Source: DLKC01 sp002478885
GTDB lineage: Bacteria; Bacteroidota; Bacteroidia; Chitinophagales; Chitinophagaceae
DNA: 64,000 bases
Direction: 5' to 3'
Assembly (NCBI GenBank): GCA_046329585.1
Contig: JAXLUI010000001.1
Coordinates: 1,302,001 to 1,366,000 of the forward strand
Shown: positions 17,257 through 27,124 of the stretch, piece after piece
Layout of the letters: each line of letters opens with the position of its first letter
Position numbering within the stretch: position 1 is the stretch's first letter
Made by a program: the position numbers and the translations under genes
The notes under the pieces: model-generated
Told to the model about the DNA's origin: nothing
The model's database searches: none
What the model saw: only the letters and a program-made list of their open reading frames with translations

Positions 17257-18823
17257 TGTACTGGAGAATTACGGTAGTAGGTAATTCAAAAATATCTCTT
17301 TCTCTTGCAAGTTCTTTCAAAGGAAAAGCTTTAAGTGAATCCAGGTGATCAACTCTTGTAATAATGATGCCGCTGCCGGTGCTGTCGATCAAGTGCTGCA
17401 GTTCTGCACTACTGAAAGAACGCGGCAAATTCTTATCCATATAAAAACGATAACCCGGGTTAAAAATGCCGTATGTGATCACATTGGTCGATTGTTTTAC
17501 AATGTTTATTGTTTTTGCAACCGGGTTCTCGCTGTAGAGACCGGGATAAACAAAGCCAAGCCCGATAATATTGAGCGCAGTAAAAGCAATAATGATCATT
17601 TCAATTTTCCAGGGCCAGTCGCGTTTGCTAATAAATGTCCCTGCCAGTAAAATAAGACCGGCTATGGTTAACATTGTGGCAACGTTGACTGACAGCGCTG
17701 TGGTCGCAGGTTCGGCTTTGATGCCAACATATGCAGCCACCGGCAGCAACAAAGAAAAGCCCAATAAAAAATACCAGGCAAATTTCTTTGGAATAAAATC
17801 CCTGTTAAGAATACCTGCTACGTATGATCCCAAAACCAGCGCTGCAAAAGGATAGCACGGCATTGGATAATTGGGCAGCTTTGTACTTGATACACTAAAA
17901 AAAACAACAAAGGCCAGCACTACGATCGAGCCGAATTTTACGAGATCGTTTTTCAGCAGTGCCTTTCTTTCTTTAACCACGCCTCCGAGAAAACTCATAA
18001 AAGGCAGCAAGCCGATTAATACAAATAATAAGGTCACGAAGAAAAATCCTCCATGTCCCTCCTGCGGATCAGAAAAACGGTTGAGGTTGTTATCAATAAA
18101 AAATCCTTTAGTCCATGCGCCGTCAGTTGCTTTATCAACTGCATAATACCAGGGGATTGTGACAACGCACAGCAACAGGAATGCAGGGATTAAATGCCAC
18201 GTAAAGGCGGTCTTCCATTTTTTTGTTATGACAACCCATACCAGCAAACACAACCCGGGTAATGCAAGCGCAACAGGCCCCTTCGCCAGCGTGGCCATTC
18301 CCAAGGCAAAGGCAGCGAGGTAAAGCTGTACGACTTTGCTTTCCTGCAACCAGGTAAAACCACTGAATAGCCCGAGCGTAATAAAGAATATCAGGTATGG
18401 ATCGGGGACTGAAAGTCGAAACTCAAACAAAAAATGTGTGCTGCATGCAAGCACCAGCGCCGCGCAAAAACCATGAAAGGCATTACTGTGCCTTTTGGTG
18501 TAAAAGAATGTCACAAACACGGTGAGCAACCCCATAACCACTGAAAAGAATCTTGCAGCGAATTCGGTCTCGCCAAAAACTTTATAAGAAACGATCATGA
18601 AGAAATAATGCAGGGGCGGCTTATCGGTACGCAGTTCGCCATTAAAAGTTGGGACTACCAGGTTATTGTTGTGCATCATTTCCTTTGCACACTGGGCGTT
18701 TTTCACTTCATCTAGAATATAGATTGGTGTTGCACCCAACCTGAAAAGTAAAACCACTGCAAGCAAGGTAAGCAGCAGCAAAAAATGAAAAGGCTTATAC
18801 GTATTCGAATTGATCAAGCACAA
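17243..18823 (-). CDS. ArnT-like (GT39/PMT family) glycosyltransferase
   Basis: The 526-residue integral membrane protein has about 12 helices. It carries the PMT/ArnT catalytic loop: the acidic pair at ILDEVKNAQ (Asp38, Glu39), then ELRTDKPPLHYFFMI. Enzymes of this family transfer a sugar from a polyprenyl-phosphate donor to lipid A or proteins on the periplasmic side. The frame opens at a TTG and no in-frame ATG occurs before residue 48, so the exact start is uncertain; the hydrophobic first helix (about 12-27) argues for a start near 18823. It overlaps the PAP2 gene by 14 bp. Confidence 0.88.
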   Translation of the reverse strand: MCLINSNTYKPFHFLLLLTLLAVVLLFRLGATPIYILDEVKNAQCAKEMMHNNNLVVPTFNGELRTDKPPLHYFFMIVSYKVFGETEFAARFFSVVMGLLTVFVTFFYTKRHSNAFHGFCAALVLACSTHFLFEFRLSVPDPYLIFFITLGLFSGFTWLQESKVVQLYLAAFALGMATLAKGPVALALPGLCLLVWVVITKKWKTAFTWHLIPAFLLLCVVTIPWYYAVDKATDGAWTKGFFIDNNLNRFSDPQEGHGGFFFVTLLFVLIGLLPFMSFLGGVVKERKALLKNDLVKFGSIVVLAFVVFFSVSSTKLPNYPMPCYPFAALVLGSYVAGILNRDFIPKKFAWYFLLGFSLLLPVAAYVGIKAEPATTALSVNVATMLTIAGLILLAGTFISKRDWPWKIEMIIIAFTALNIIGLGFVYPGLYSENPVAKTINIVKQSTNVITYGIFNPGYRFYMDKNLPRSFSSAELQHLIDSTGSGIIITRVDHLDSLKAFPLKELARERDIFELPTTVILQYNAKP

Positions 18824-18921
18824 ATGGTTTGCAGCAAAACTATGGAAACAGCAAGTAAACTTTTAACTAAATATGTAATATAACGGGCATTCTTTATGTT
18901 CTTTGTGTCTAAATTTTCTTC

Positions 18922-20772
18922 ATGAAAAGACTTTTATGCATTCTTCTGCTACCAGTCCTTTCCGTGTCAGCCCAAAATTATAAATTGGATACGCTGCCAA
19001 ATGCCGCATCTTATATCAACAGCTTTGCAACGCTGCCTTTTACCGGGGCAACAAATGCGGGTGGAATATATGCCGCAGGCTTTAACCAGCGTTTTAATGA
19101 TAACGGCAAAGACCTCGAGCTCGAACTTGCGCGCTTTGATCTTATCACAAAAAAAGTCTCCTATAAAACGATCGCCGCCAACTATGGCGGCAAAGGTTAT
19201 TGCTGGACTTATGTTTTTGACAACAAAGGCAATGTATACCTGTCTATGCTTTATCCCAGGAAAGTTCTGATGCTGAATTTAAAAGACTCCATTTTTTACC
19301 GCGATCTCGGCAACCCTTTTATCAACAGCGGGGCACTTATCTATTCCATGTCGCAGGGCCGCGATGGCAAAATGTATTTCGGCAGCAGCAGTGGCGGAAC
19401 CTATTGGAGCGAATATGACCCTCTAACAAATATTATCACCAAGCACCCACTTGTAGACCCCAATAATGATTACGTACTCAGTATCTCCGGCGACTCTGAT
19501 TTTGTTTACCTGCAAATTGGTCAGCGTACATCAATCAATCTCTGGTCGGTGAACAAACACAATGATGAAAAACATCTACTGTTTGCCATTCCCAATACAA
19601 CACGGTTCAATCTCACTACATGCAAAGAAGGTATTTTCGTTGGCCTGGCTACAGATACCGTAAAAAGCTTTTTTAAACTGGTAAAAGGCAAAGCAGAAAA
19701 AGCCGATCCCAACGCAACACGGAATGCCATCTGGAGTAACGAAGACCCAACACTAAAGAAAGCTGCGCCCGGCTTTTATTTTGAGCCTTCCACATCACAG
19801 CTGTTTTTTTCTTACGATAAGAAGCAGTGGGATAGTATTAAAGTACGCAACGGAGCCCAACGCACCGAGATAAGAAAAATATTTTCTTTTCCTAACGAGA
19901 AGGAAAATATTTACTACGCCGGCGACTATTACGGCAGTTATTATCGTTATAACCTTAAAGAACAAAAAGGTTACCTGCTCGGATCAACCGGCTTTAATAT
20001 CTATTCTTTTCTCGCCCTCAACGATAGCATGATGTATATGAGCGGCTACCCAAGTGGTTATATTTTGCTATGGAATAAAAACAAACCTTGGACCTTGCAA
20101 AAAACCATCAACGGAAAACTGATCGACGGAAAAGATCCCATCGCCAATCCAAAACTCATTCACTACTGGAAGAGTGAAGGCAGCCCCATGGCAGGCTTTC
20201 ATCACACCTATCAATTGCTGGAAGACAACAAAGGCAATCTTATCGGCGCCGGTGATGTTATCCGCATCGGCAATGCTGCGAGCATCGGGGTATATAATGC
20301 TGCACAGGATAAACTCTATGGCATCAACTACGAACCGTACAGTGGTTTCAAATTTTCCGGCATCGCTTTATGGAACGATCTTGTGCTGTATAGCATGAAA
20401 GCCACTACAAACAAGAAGCCTCCATTATATTTTTATGACCCTGCAAAAAACAAAATGACCGACAGCATCGACCTCGGGTTTGATAATTATGGCCAGGTAT
20501 TTATCGACAGGAACACGCTTACGGGCATTGCTTACAACCGCATTTACAGCATCGATCTTAAAACAAAAAAACTATTATGGAATTACCTGCTCAGCAGCAC
20601 GGTTAACGAAGCGTACCGCCTGCACGATGGCCGCTTTGTGCTCAATACAGCGGCTCAAATACCCGCAGCTTTAAAACAATTCACATGGATACATGCAGGC
20701 AATTTTTATGAAGCCAATAATATTTTATACGCGATCGCCGGCAAGCAAATACTGCGTGTAAATTTTAAATGA
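18922..20772 (+). CDS. Secreted protein, probable beta-propeller, function unknown
   Basis: The 616-residue protein has a signal peptide (MKRLLCILLLPVLSVSAQ) and no membrane segment afterwards. The body shows repeated strand units with propeller-like blades: YVFDNKGNVYLSML, MSQGRDGKMYFGSSSGG, EYDPLTNII, VYLQIGQ, LLEDNKGNLIGAGD, IYSIDLKTKKLLWNYLL. This suggests a seven- or eight-bladed propeller of the SMP-30/NHL or PQQ type. I do not recognise a named family. There is no C-terminal T9SS sorting domain, so it is probably periplasmic. It is divergent from the glycosyltransferase gene and separated from the next secreted protein by a repeat arm. Confidence 0.78.
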   Translation: MKRLLCILLLPVLSVSAQNYKLDTLPNAASYINSFATLPFTGATNAGGIYAAGFNQRFNDNGKDLELELARFDLITKKVSYKTIAANYGGKGYCWTYVFDNKGNVYLSMLYPRKVLMLNLKDSIFYRDLGNPFINSGALIYSMSQGRDGKMYFGSSSGGTYWSEYDPLTNIITKHPLVDPNNDYVLSISGDSDFVYLQIGQRTSINLWSVNKHNDEKHLLFAIPNTTRFNLTTCKEGIFVGLATDTVKSFFKLVKGKAEKADPNATRNAIWSNEDPTLKKAAPGFYFEPSTSQLFFSYDKKQWDSIKVRNGAQRTEIRKIFSFPNEKENIYYAGDYYGSYYRYNLKEQKGYLLGSTGFNIYSFLALNDSMMYMSGYPSGYILLWNKNKPWTLQKTINGKLIDGKDPIANPKLIHYWKSEGSPMAGFHHTYQLLEDNKGNLIGAGDVIRIGNAASIGVYNAAQDKLYGINYEPYSGFKFSGIALWNDLVLYSMKATTNKKPPLYFYDPAKNKMTDSIDLGFDNYGQVFIDRNTLTGIAYNRIYSIDLKTKKLLWNYLLSSTVNEAYRLHDGRFVLNTAAQIPAALKQFTWIHAGNFYEANNILYAIAGKQILRVNFK

Positions 20773-20776
20773 TTTT

Positions 20777-20830
20777 ATGTACCCGGCTTTGGTGCTGCAA
20801 TGATGCTTTACTTGCGTCGCACTCTTGTAC
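20777..20830 (+). repeat. Dispersed palindromic element, left-type arm (site 7)
   Basis: Outer ACCCGGCTTT and full core TTGCGTCGCACTCTTGTAC at 20812..20830, directly behind the stop codon at 20772. No right arm. Confidence 0.88.
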
Positions 20831-20964
20831 AGAATGGCTTTGTGGGGCAAATGTATGAGTTGGTGAAACTCAGGTAAAAGCAGCATGGATTTAATAGTTT
20901 TTTTTCAAAGCCCTATGAAATCAAAAAGTTTAAATGTACATTGTAAATATCAAAACAGGGTTTT

Positions 20965-23097
20965 ATGAAAAGACTATTACTTCTTCCCATAATTTTAGTG
21001 TTTTATCTTAATTCCAGCGCACAAGACATAAATATATACTTTCATAACCTTGGCTACCAGGCTGTCATTGGAACAAGCAGCGTTTTTATACAGATTGCCG
21101 TAACAAGTACAAATCCCATAGCAAGCGTTACCGCAGATATTGAAGGACGTGATACAGCTTTGATATATAACCCTATCACTACATTTTATGAAGGAACAAT
21201 ACCCCTGACAGGATTGGTGTCCCCTGATACGGTTGCATTAAAAGTAACCGCCACGGATGTATTAAACAATCAACAGGCGGCTTCACAAATGATAATATAT
21301 GATCTCCGTCCTGTAATAAAATTAATAAGCCCCCTCAATGAGTCTGTAGCAAGACCGAAAATTACCGTAAAAGCAAGAGCTGATTATTACGATAGTTGCA
21401 TACTATGGATAAGTTTTAGTGAAACAGGCTATGATAACTACATTTATAAAGGTAAAATAAAAGACTCAGGAGAGGTGACAGTAGATCTATCTGCCTTCGA
21501 GGGAATTGTTGGGGTAATGCACGTAACTATTGCTGACAAAAGAGGCAGAGGAGTTAACCTGGCGTTACAAAATATTTATGTAGAAAGCAGTCCCTTATTA
21601 AGTGAAGTTTATGCCGCAGATACTTTGATCATGGATTTTAATTACAACAAAATATTTGTCCGCAGTGATTCTACAAAGCACCCGAGTTTAATCGATATAG
21701 GCACAAATGAAAGAACTTCTATCCCAGTGACAGAGGAAATTTATTATACAGCATACGTAACTCCTTTTGGTGCAATGTTTAGCGGATCAGACTCGATAAC
21801 TCATTTTGGTATTAGTTTTGATTTCAACAATGGCAATCTGTATCGCTTAGGGGATGTCGGCTCTAATCATTTTAAGACTAGTGGAAACTATGCAGTATTT
21901 CTTGACGAGTACAATTACTCTTATGGTCCCCGTGTCTATTTCAGAAATCTGGCTACGCTTTCCAACACAAAAATGCCGACGCATTATGTATATACCATCA
22001 ACATTGCGGAAGATGGCACAATGGTATATTCAGCCGGCGAATTTGCTCAGAAGATATTCAAATATAAAAACAATAGCATTGTAAAACTGGATGATCCTTC
22101 AGATAATACAAGTATGTACGAACCAGTAACAGATGGGAATAATATTGTATACACAAAAGCAGACACGCATCCGTCGATTTATTTTTATGATGGTCAATCC
22201 TACACTGCTCTAGGAGATATCCCTTATATAGCATACTATCAAACATATCCATACCTGGCAACCAATAAATTTATTGCTTATCTAAAATCAGATTCCCTGT
22301 ATAAAAGCCAGGCATGGTTGAGAGATTCTTTGGGCATTATCAAACAACAGACATTTTTTAAGAATGGCTGTGGCATTGAGTTTCTAAACGCCGATGGAGA
22401 TATGATGCTTAAATCAAACCGCAGGTATCTTGTTCTTAAAAGCGGTGAAACTTTTGAAATAAGTTCATCGCAGTTTGGCACGTCATACTATCGCGATTCT
22501 TCCTGGTATATTTCTATTGGCCGGATGCTTTATAAAGTGACTCCAAGCCATATTTTACCTCTTAAATTGCTGTCTTTTACCGCACAAAAACAAGGTCTGA
22601 CTAACATGCTCAGTTGGTCAGTAACAGAAGACAACAATTGCAGTTATATTGATATTCAGAGAAGCACAGATGCAAGAAGTTTTTCTTCTATTGGCAAAAT
22701 AGATGCGACCAGTCATGGTACAATTTCCAACTACAGTTTTACAGATCATAATCCGGCAGCAACGGTCAATTATTACCGCTTGAAAATTGTTGACAAGGAT
22801 GCAAGCTTTCAATACAGCGAAATACGCAAAGTGGATAATTCTGTTAACTTTTCTGCAGTTATTTATCCCAACCCTGCAAAGAACAACTTAGACCTTAAGA
22901 TCAGCAGCTTAGGCTCTTTCATGGGTTCGATCGAGTTGATCGATATGAACGGAAAGCTTGTTCAAACTCAAAAGAAATTGATCAACTCCGGCATTTCAAT
23001 TGTCAACTTCAACGTGGCAAACCTTGATAAAGGCGTTTATTACCTGAGGGTTAAAAATGGCAGCAACTATGTTAGCTTAAAGTTTATAAAACTATAG
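20965..23097 (+). CDS. T9SS type A sorting domain-containing protein
   Basis: The 710-residue protein has a signal peptide (MKRLLLLPIILVFYLNSSAQ). Two Ig/fibronectin-like segments follow (residues about 25-210), then a central repeat-rich part that reads like propeller blades (about 215-530). A LPLKLLSFTAQKQG linker leads into a beta-sandwich with the typical DIQRSTDARSFSSIGKI pattern (about 535-630). The C-terminal type-A sorting domain (about 630-710) has IYPNPAKNNL, LIDMNGKLV and LDKGVYYLRV. This tail directs export across the outer membrane by the type IX system. The passenger function is unknown. Confidence 0.9.
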   Translation: MKRLLLLPIILVFYLNSSAQDINIYFHNLGYQAVIGTSSVFIQIAVTSTNPIASVTADIEGRDTALIYNPITTFYEGTIPLTGLVSPDTVALKVTATDVLNNQQAASQMIIYDLRPVIKLISPLNESVARPKITVKARADYYDSCILWISFSETGYDNYIYKGKIKDSGEVTVDLSAFEGIVGVMHVTIADKRGRGVNLALQNIYVESSPLLSEVYAADTLIMDFNYNKIFVRSDSTKHPSLIDIGTNERTSIPVTEEIYYTAYVTPFGAMFSGSDSITHFGISFDFNNGNLYRLGDVGSNHFKTSGNYAVFLDEYNYSYGPRVYFRNLATLSNTKMPTHYVYTINIAEDGTMVYSAGEFAQKIFKYKNNSIVKLDDPSDNTSMYEPVTDGNNIVYTKADTHPSIYFYDGQSYTALGDIPYIAYYQTYPYLATNKFIAYLKSDSLYKSQAWLRDSLGIIKQQTFFKNGCGIEFLNADGDMMLKSNRRYLVLKSGETFEISSSQFGTSYYRDSSWYISIGRMLYKVTPSHILPLKLLSFTAQKQGLTNMLSWSVTEDNNCSYIDIQRSTDARSFSSIGKIDATSHGTISNYSFTDHNPAATVNYYRLKIVDKDASFQYSEIRKVDNSVNFSAVIYPNPAKNNLDLKISSLGSFMGSIELIDMNGKLVQTQKKLINSGISIVNFNVANLDKGVYYLRVKNGSNYVSLKFIKL

Positions 23098-23152
23098 TGG
23101 TCGGACGTGTCGTGTATCATCCATTCTTGAAAAAGATGTTTATACACGTTAG

Positions 23153-23207
23153 CGCACAAGTGTGCGACGCAAGAGACGATGCCACCTGCACAAAAGCCGG
23201 GTTCATA
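23153..23207 (-). repeat. Dispersed palindromic element, right-type arm (site 8)
   Basis: Core CGCACAAGTGTGCGACGCAA ends at 23172. GACGATGCCA and a near-perfect outer end AAAAGCCGGGTTCATAA follow. It lies between two convergent stop codons (23097 plus, 23216 minus). Confidence 0.88.
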
Positions 23208-23215
23208 AACAAAAA

Positions 23216-25714
23216 TTATAAACTTACCCTAAAGCCGAAGAATACGCCGAATCTTTCCACTTTATTTTCGGGCAATGGTGTTGGCAATACGCGCCAGAGA
23301 AAATCTACGCGGAAGAATTTGAAAATATTGTCGATGCCTGTGCCGACTTCCATATACAGCTTGCCGTCGAGTGATTTGAATGGTGCGTCATCAACGAAGT
23401 TGAGTTCCTTATTAGCGTCGGAAAGATTGCCCACAACACCTTTCACCTCCCAGAACTGGCGCAGTTTTATCTTTCTTGTGATGGGGATATAACGGAACAA
23501 CCCGCTACCGACATTGTGTTCAAAAGAAAAACCCGCATACTGATCGGTGAGGTATTCAAAACGCGTCATGAGGTTGAAAGAGTGATTGCTGTAATAATGC
23601 CAGTCATTACCCGGCTGATGAATAAGTAACTGGTAAGGTAACGCATCTTTGCTGAAGACCTTTCCCGCAAACAAATTGTAATGCAGCTTGCCATAAGGGG
23701 CGAGGTTAACATCGTCTGACACAGTGAAATCCAGGCGGTCGTAAGTATAATTGCTTTTCATAACGCCGGGGAATGCATGCGCGTATTTCAACTGAAAGAT
23801 CGGTCGTTCGCTGCCAAGGCTGGTCCGGCTGAAATTATCTTCCAGCAAATGCTCCTGGAATGCATAGCGCAAAGTGATAGCTGTTTCAAAATTATTAAGT
23901 GGATCTCCCTTACCGGCCGGGAAATTTTCTTTGCCTGGCAAGTTAATAAGTGGGTTATAAATTCTGCTGGCCGCAGTGAACTTTACAGAAAAATTCTTGT
24001 AGGTATCTGTAAAATATTCGAGCTTTTTTTCCTTGATCTGCTGGTAACGGTATAGAACGCCCTCTTTGCGAAAGAAAAAGGTAAAGAGGTTATCGCTTGA
24101 CAGCTGATCGTAAATCACCTGGCCGTTATCGAGGTCTGATTTATATGAAAGGCCCACATAAGACCACGGCGTTTTACTAAAGCGGTATTTCATTTCAACC
24201 TGGCCTTTCGGCTGCTGGTCTTTAAAACCATAAGCACCATACACATGAAAATACCAATGTTGATCGAAATGCCTGTTGGTGCTTAAATCGAACCTTACCC
24301 TTGTACCTTCCCATGCGTTGCCTGATATCCAATAATACCAGGGGCCTACCCGAAAATTACCAATATCCCTCGTACCAGTTGTTAGAATATCCGCAATGGC
24401 TTTATAACGGTTAAAGACTTTGTTTCGTTCCAGTGTGTCGAGCATGGAATAAATATGCTGCTCATTCTGATTAAGCGGCTCGAACCTGTTTTTTGACCAG
24501 AACGAGTCGGTGAGATTGGTGGTGTTGGGGAGCAGCACAATATCTTCACTAGGCTTACTTTTATTGAGCTCAGCCAACACTGAATCGCTGTCGATAACGA
24601 CATTACGGTAAGTGGTCGTCTTTCGTCCTTTTGCGCCCAGTTTGTTTTGGCCCATCGGCGCAAGATCAACAATGAACTTGTCTTTGTAGAGAAACCACAT
24701 CGTATCGTTGATCAGCTTAAATTCCTGTATCAGCGTAAGGCCCGTAACAAAATTCACGTTCACATCTTTAGACGGGCGCATGGTTATTTTCTGAATGGCA
24801 TATGTTGTGTCATTCACCCAGCAGTCGCCCACAAAAGTGTTTTCACCGGTGCGTTTGGGCGTAAAGGACAGGTGTACCAACCGCCGGCCACCAAGGTACT
24901 GTGTATCGAGTAGTTTGAAGTTGTAAAAATTATCGCCATTGTCTGCCACAGGGCTTATAAATTGCTTATCAAAAACCGGAACAGTATTATCATAAACGTT
25001 TACATTCTGATAAGTAGCGCCGAGTTGTTTCATCCAGCTTTCGTTGGTAAAACCCCTTGCATTGGTTGCTTTGATAACTTCTCTTGTACGCAAAGGCTGG
25101 CGCTGAATGTAGTAGTCTGAAATTGTTTCGGTGAGGTATATCGGCAGAAAAGGATCTTTCTCGGTGCTTGTGTCCGTATAGTCCAGGATAAAATTGAGTG
25201 GTTTAAGAATCAGGTTCTTTTCAAGCTTATCCTTGTTCACATTATTCAGGTCAAGTTCCAGTTTGTTGTAAACTTCGTAACCAAAATTCTTCAACTCACG
25301 GCGGTCATTTTTGTCTTTATGGGAGATAATACGGCGCCAGAACCACAAAGCCCTGTTGTATTTTACCTTAACAACAGTCTCATTCCTGGGAGGCAGAACT
25401 TCAATATAAACAGTGATGTTGAGTGTATCGTTCTGATTTGGAGGAATGGGAATCAGTGTTGGCTTATACCCTACATTGCTCAATTCAAGCGTGTCCCCAT
25501 CGGGCCAGTTGTGCAGTGAAAAAACAAACCGCCCGGCAGAATCTGTAAGCACGCCTATGCCACTTTTTTTAAAAATTGCTGAAGCGAAAGGCAAAGGTTC
25601 GTCGCTTTGTTTATCTAACAGCACGCCCCGGATCACTTTATGCTGCGCACCTGCCTGCAAGGCAACAACGGTGAAGATCAGTAAAAGGGTGAGCAGCTTT
25701 TTTATCAAATACAT
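23216..25714 (-). CDS. DUF5686 and carboxypeptidase-like regulatory domain protein
   Basis: The 832-residue protein has a signal peptide ending near QAGAQ. Residues about 26-110 form a carboxypeptidase-like regulatory domain (IRGVLLDKQSDEPLPFASAIF, GIGVLTDSAGRFVF, LELSNVGYKP), which often sits before outer-membrane modules in Bacteroidota. The remainder is DUF5686: a periplasmic region with YNRALWFWRRII and IYLTETISDYY, then strands up to a C-terminal barrel (RFGVFFGFRVSL). The protein should lie in the outer membrane. Its role is not established. It is a single-gene minus-strand unit. Confidence 0.92.
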   Translation of the reverse strand: MYLIKKLLTLLLIFTVVALQAGAQHKVIRGVLLDKQSDEPLPFASAIFKKSGIGVLTDSAGRFVFSLHNWPDGDTLELSNVGYKPTLIPIPPNQNDTLNITVYIEVLPPRNETVVKVKYNRALWFWRRIISHKDKNDRRELKNFGYEVYNKLELDLNNVNKDKLEKNLILKPLNFILDYTDTSTEKDPFLPIYLTETISDYYIQRQPLRTREVIKATNARGFTNESWMKQLGATYQNVNVYDNTVPVFDKQFISPVADNGDNFYNFKLLDTQYLGGRRLVHLSFTPKRTGENTFVGDCWVNDTTYAIQKITMRPSKDVNVNFVTGLTLIQEFKLINDTMWFLYKDKFIVDLAPMGQNKLGAKGRKTTTYRNVVIDSDSVLAELNKSKPSEDIVLLPNTTNLTDSFWSKNRFEPLNQNEQHIYSMLDTLERNKVFNRYKAIADILTTGTRDIGNFRVGPWYYWISGNAWEGTRVRFDLSTNRHFDQHWYFHVYGAYGFKDQQPKGQVEMKYRFSKTPWSYVGLSYKSDLDNGQVIYDQLSSDNLFTFFFRKEGVLYRYQQIKEKKLEYFTDTYKNFSVKFTAASRIYNPLINLPGKENFPAGKGDPLNNFETAITLRYAFQEHLLEDNFSRTSLGSERPIFQLKYAHAFPGVMKSNYTYDRLDFTVSDDVNLAPYGKLHYNLFAGKVFSKDALPYQLLIHQPGNDWHYYSNHSFNLMTRFEYLTDQYAGFSFEHNVGSGLFRYIPITRKIKLRQFWEVKGVVGNLSDANKELNFVDDAPFKSLDGKLYMEVGTGIDNIFKFFRVDFLWRVLPTPLPENKVERFGVFFGFRVSL

Positions 25715-26064
25715 AGAACGCCAAAATTAATTCTTACAAGACGAAAGAAATGCAGCTTCTTTACATATGCCCGGCAATAAAAACAGTTTAACACAAGGTT
25801 AGCAGCATGGCTGCAAGATAAAAAACAACAGGATTAACAGAAAACCTATTTGGTAACGTATGTGGAAGAATTGGCAAATGCTGCTGTTAGAAACTAACCA
25901 GGCAGCCATGTGCTGAACAGTTCGGCATCGCATGAGCAGATAACACAGCGAATAAAAGCTGTTTTATGTTTTGCTAACAATAACAAAATCTTCAAACTCC
26001 ATAAGGCAAACGATCAATTATAACCCGTTTCACCTATTTTTGCCCAACTCAAAAAAAATACCTC
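25715..26064. other. Spacer between divergent DUF5686 and sucD genes
   Basis: About 350 bp without ORF or repeat arm. It must carry promoters for both directions. The only recognisable site is the -7 box before sucD (26035..26042). Confidence 0.6.
26035..26042 (+). promoter_or_regulatory. Candidate Bacteroidota -7 promoter box of sucD
   Basis: TATTTTTG matches TAnnTTTG, 22 bp before the sucD ATG. No TTG is found at the -33 distance. Confidence 0.45.
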
Positions 26065-26937
26065 ATGTCTGTTTTAGTAAATAAGCATTCTAAGATAATT
26101 GTGCAGGGATTTACCGGCACGGAAGGAACTTTTCATGCAGGCCAGATGATCGAATACGGAACCAATGTAGTTGGTGGTGTTACGCCCGGTAAGGGTGGCA
26201 GCTCCCATCTCGACCGCCCGGTTTTTAATACGGTAGCCGACGCTGTTAAACAAACAGGTGCCGATGTAAGCATCATTTTTGTCCCTCCTGCCTTTGCTGC
26301 AGATGCAATTATGGAAGCAACCGACGCCGGTATTGGCCTTGTAGTTTGTATTACCGAAGGCATCCCGGTGCAGGACATGGTTAAAGTTAAAAACTATTTG
26401 CAGGGAAAAAACACCCGCCTCATCGGGCCAAATTGCCCGGGCGTTATTACCGCAGGCGAGGCAAAAGTGGGCATTATGCCCGGCTTTATCTTCAAGCCAG
26501 GCCGTATCGGGGTTGTCTCTAAATCAGGTACACTTACTTACGAAGCTGCAGACCAGGTAGTAAAGGCCGGCCTCGGCATTACAACTGCGATCGGTATCGG
26601 TGGCGACCCGATCATTGGAACCACCACAAAGCAGGCCGTTGAATTATTAATGAATGATCCCGATACCGATGGTATTATTATGATCGGTGAGATTGGCGGT
26701 GGCATGGAGGCCGAAGCCGCCCGCTGGATAAAAGAAAACGGCACCAAACCCGTTGTAGGCTTTATTGCCGGCCAAACAGCGCCTCCCGGCCGAAGAATGG
26801 GTCACGCCGGCGCCATCATTGGTGGAGCTGATGACACAGCCGCAGCAAAAATGAAAATTCTCGCAGAGTGTGGTGTGCACGTGGTTGCAAGTCCGGCAGA
26901 TATCGGCAAAACAATGGCCGATGCATTAAAAAAATAA
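26065..26937 (+). CDS. sucD: Succinate-CoA ligase subunit alpha
   Basis: The alpha subunit carries the phosphohistidine and CoA-binding site of succinyl-CoA synthetase (TCA cycle, substrate-level phosphorylation). The 290-residue protein shows the CoA-binding Rossmann fold (IIVQGFTGTEGTFHAGQMIEYG, GGVTPGKGG, ITEGIPVQD, GPNCPGVI), the ligase domain (GIGGDPIIG, IGEIGGG) and the active-site His247 in GRRMGHAGAI. sucC is not adjacent, which is common in this phylum. It ends at a strong terminator. Confidence 0.98.
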   Translation: MSVLVNKHSKIIVQGFTGTEGTFHAGQMIEYGTNVVGGVTPGKGGSSHLDRPVFNTVADAVKQTGADVSIIFVPPAFAADAIMEATDAGIGLVVCITEGIPVQDMVKVKNYLQGKNTRLIGPNCPGVITAGEAKVGIMPGFIFKPGRIGVVSKSGTLTYEAADQVVKAGLGITTAIGIGGDPIIGTTTKQAVELLMNDPDTDGIIMIGEIGGGMEAEAARWIKENGTKPVVGFIAGQTAPPGRRMGHAGAIIGGADDTAAAKMKILAECGVHVVASPADIGKTMADALKK

Positions 26938-26955
26938 CTGAACTGTAAATACTGA

Positions 26956-26986
26956 AATGGCTGTCGCAAGACGGCCATTTTTATTT
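26956..26986 (+). terminator. Terminator of sucD with GCAA tetraloop
   Basis: A 10-bp stem (AATGGCTGTC / GACGGCCATT, one G-U pair) is closed by a GCAA loop and followed by a T-rich tract, 19 bp after the stop. Confidence 0.9.
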
Positions 26987-26989
26987 CTG

Positions 26990-27042
26990 TGAACCCGGCA
27001 CCGGTACTACTGGCAGCACCTGTTGCGTCGCACTCTTCAACG
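26990..27042 (+). repeat. Dispersed palindromic element, left-type arm (site 9)
   Basis: Outer GAACCCGGCA and core TTGCGTCGCACTCTTCAACG at 27023..27042 (CTTCAAC inner variant). It lies just behind the sucD terminator. Confidence 0.85.
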
Positions 27043-27124
27043 CCAACAATTCTGTTGAACAAAAAAGCAAAAGCCGTTATCTTTATTATTTATCCCAAAA
27101 GCAACAACAAACCTTGAACCGATT

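Noticed and set aside
23097..23492. Plus-strand frame of 131 codons
   Set aside because: It reads through a repeat arm and then runs antisense to the end of the DUF5686 gene; no homology.
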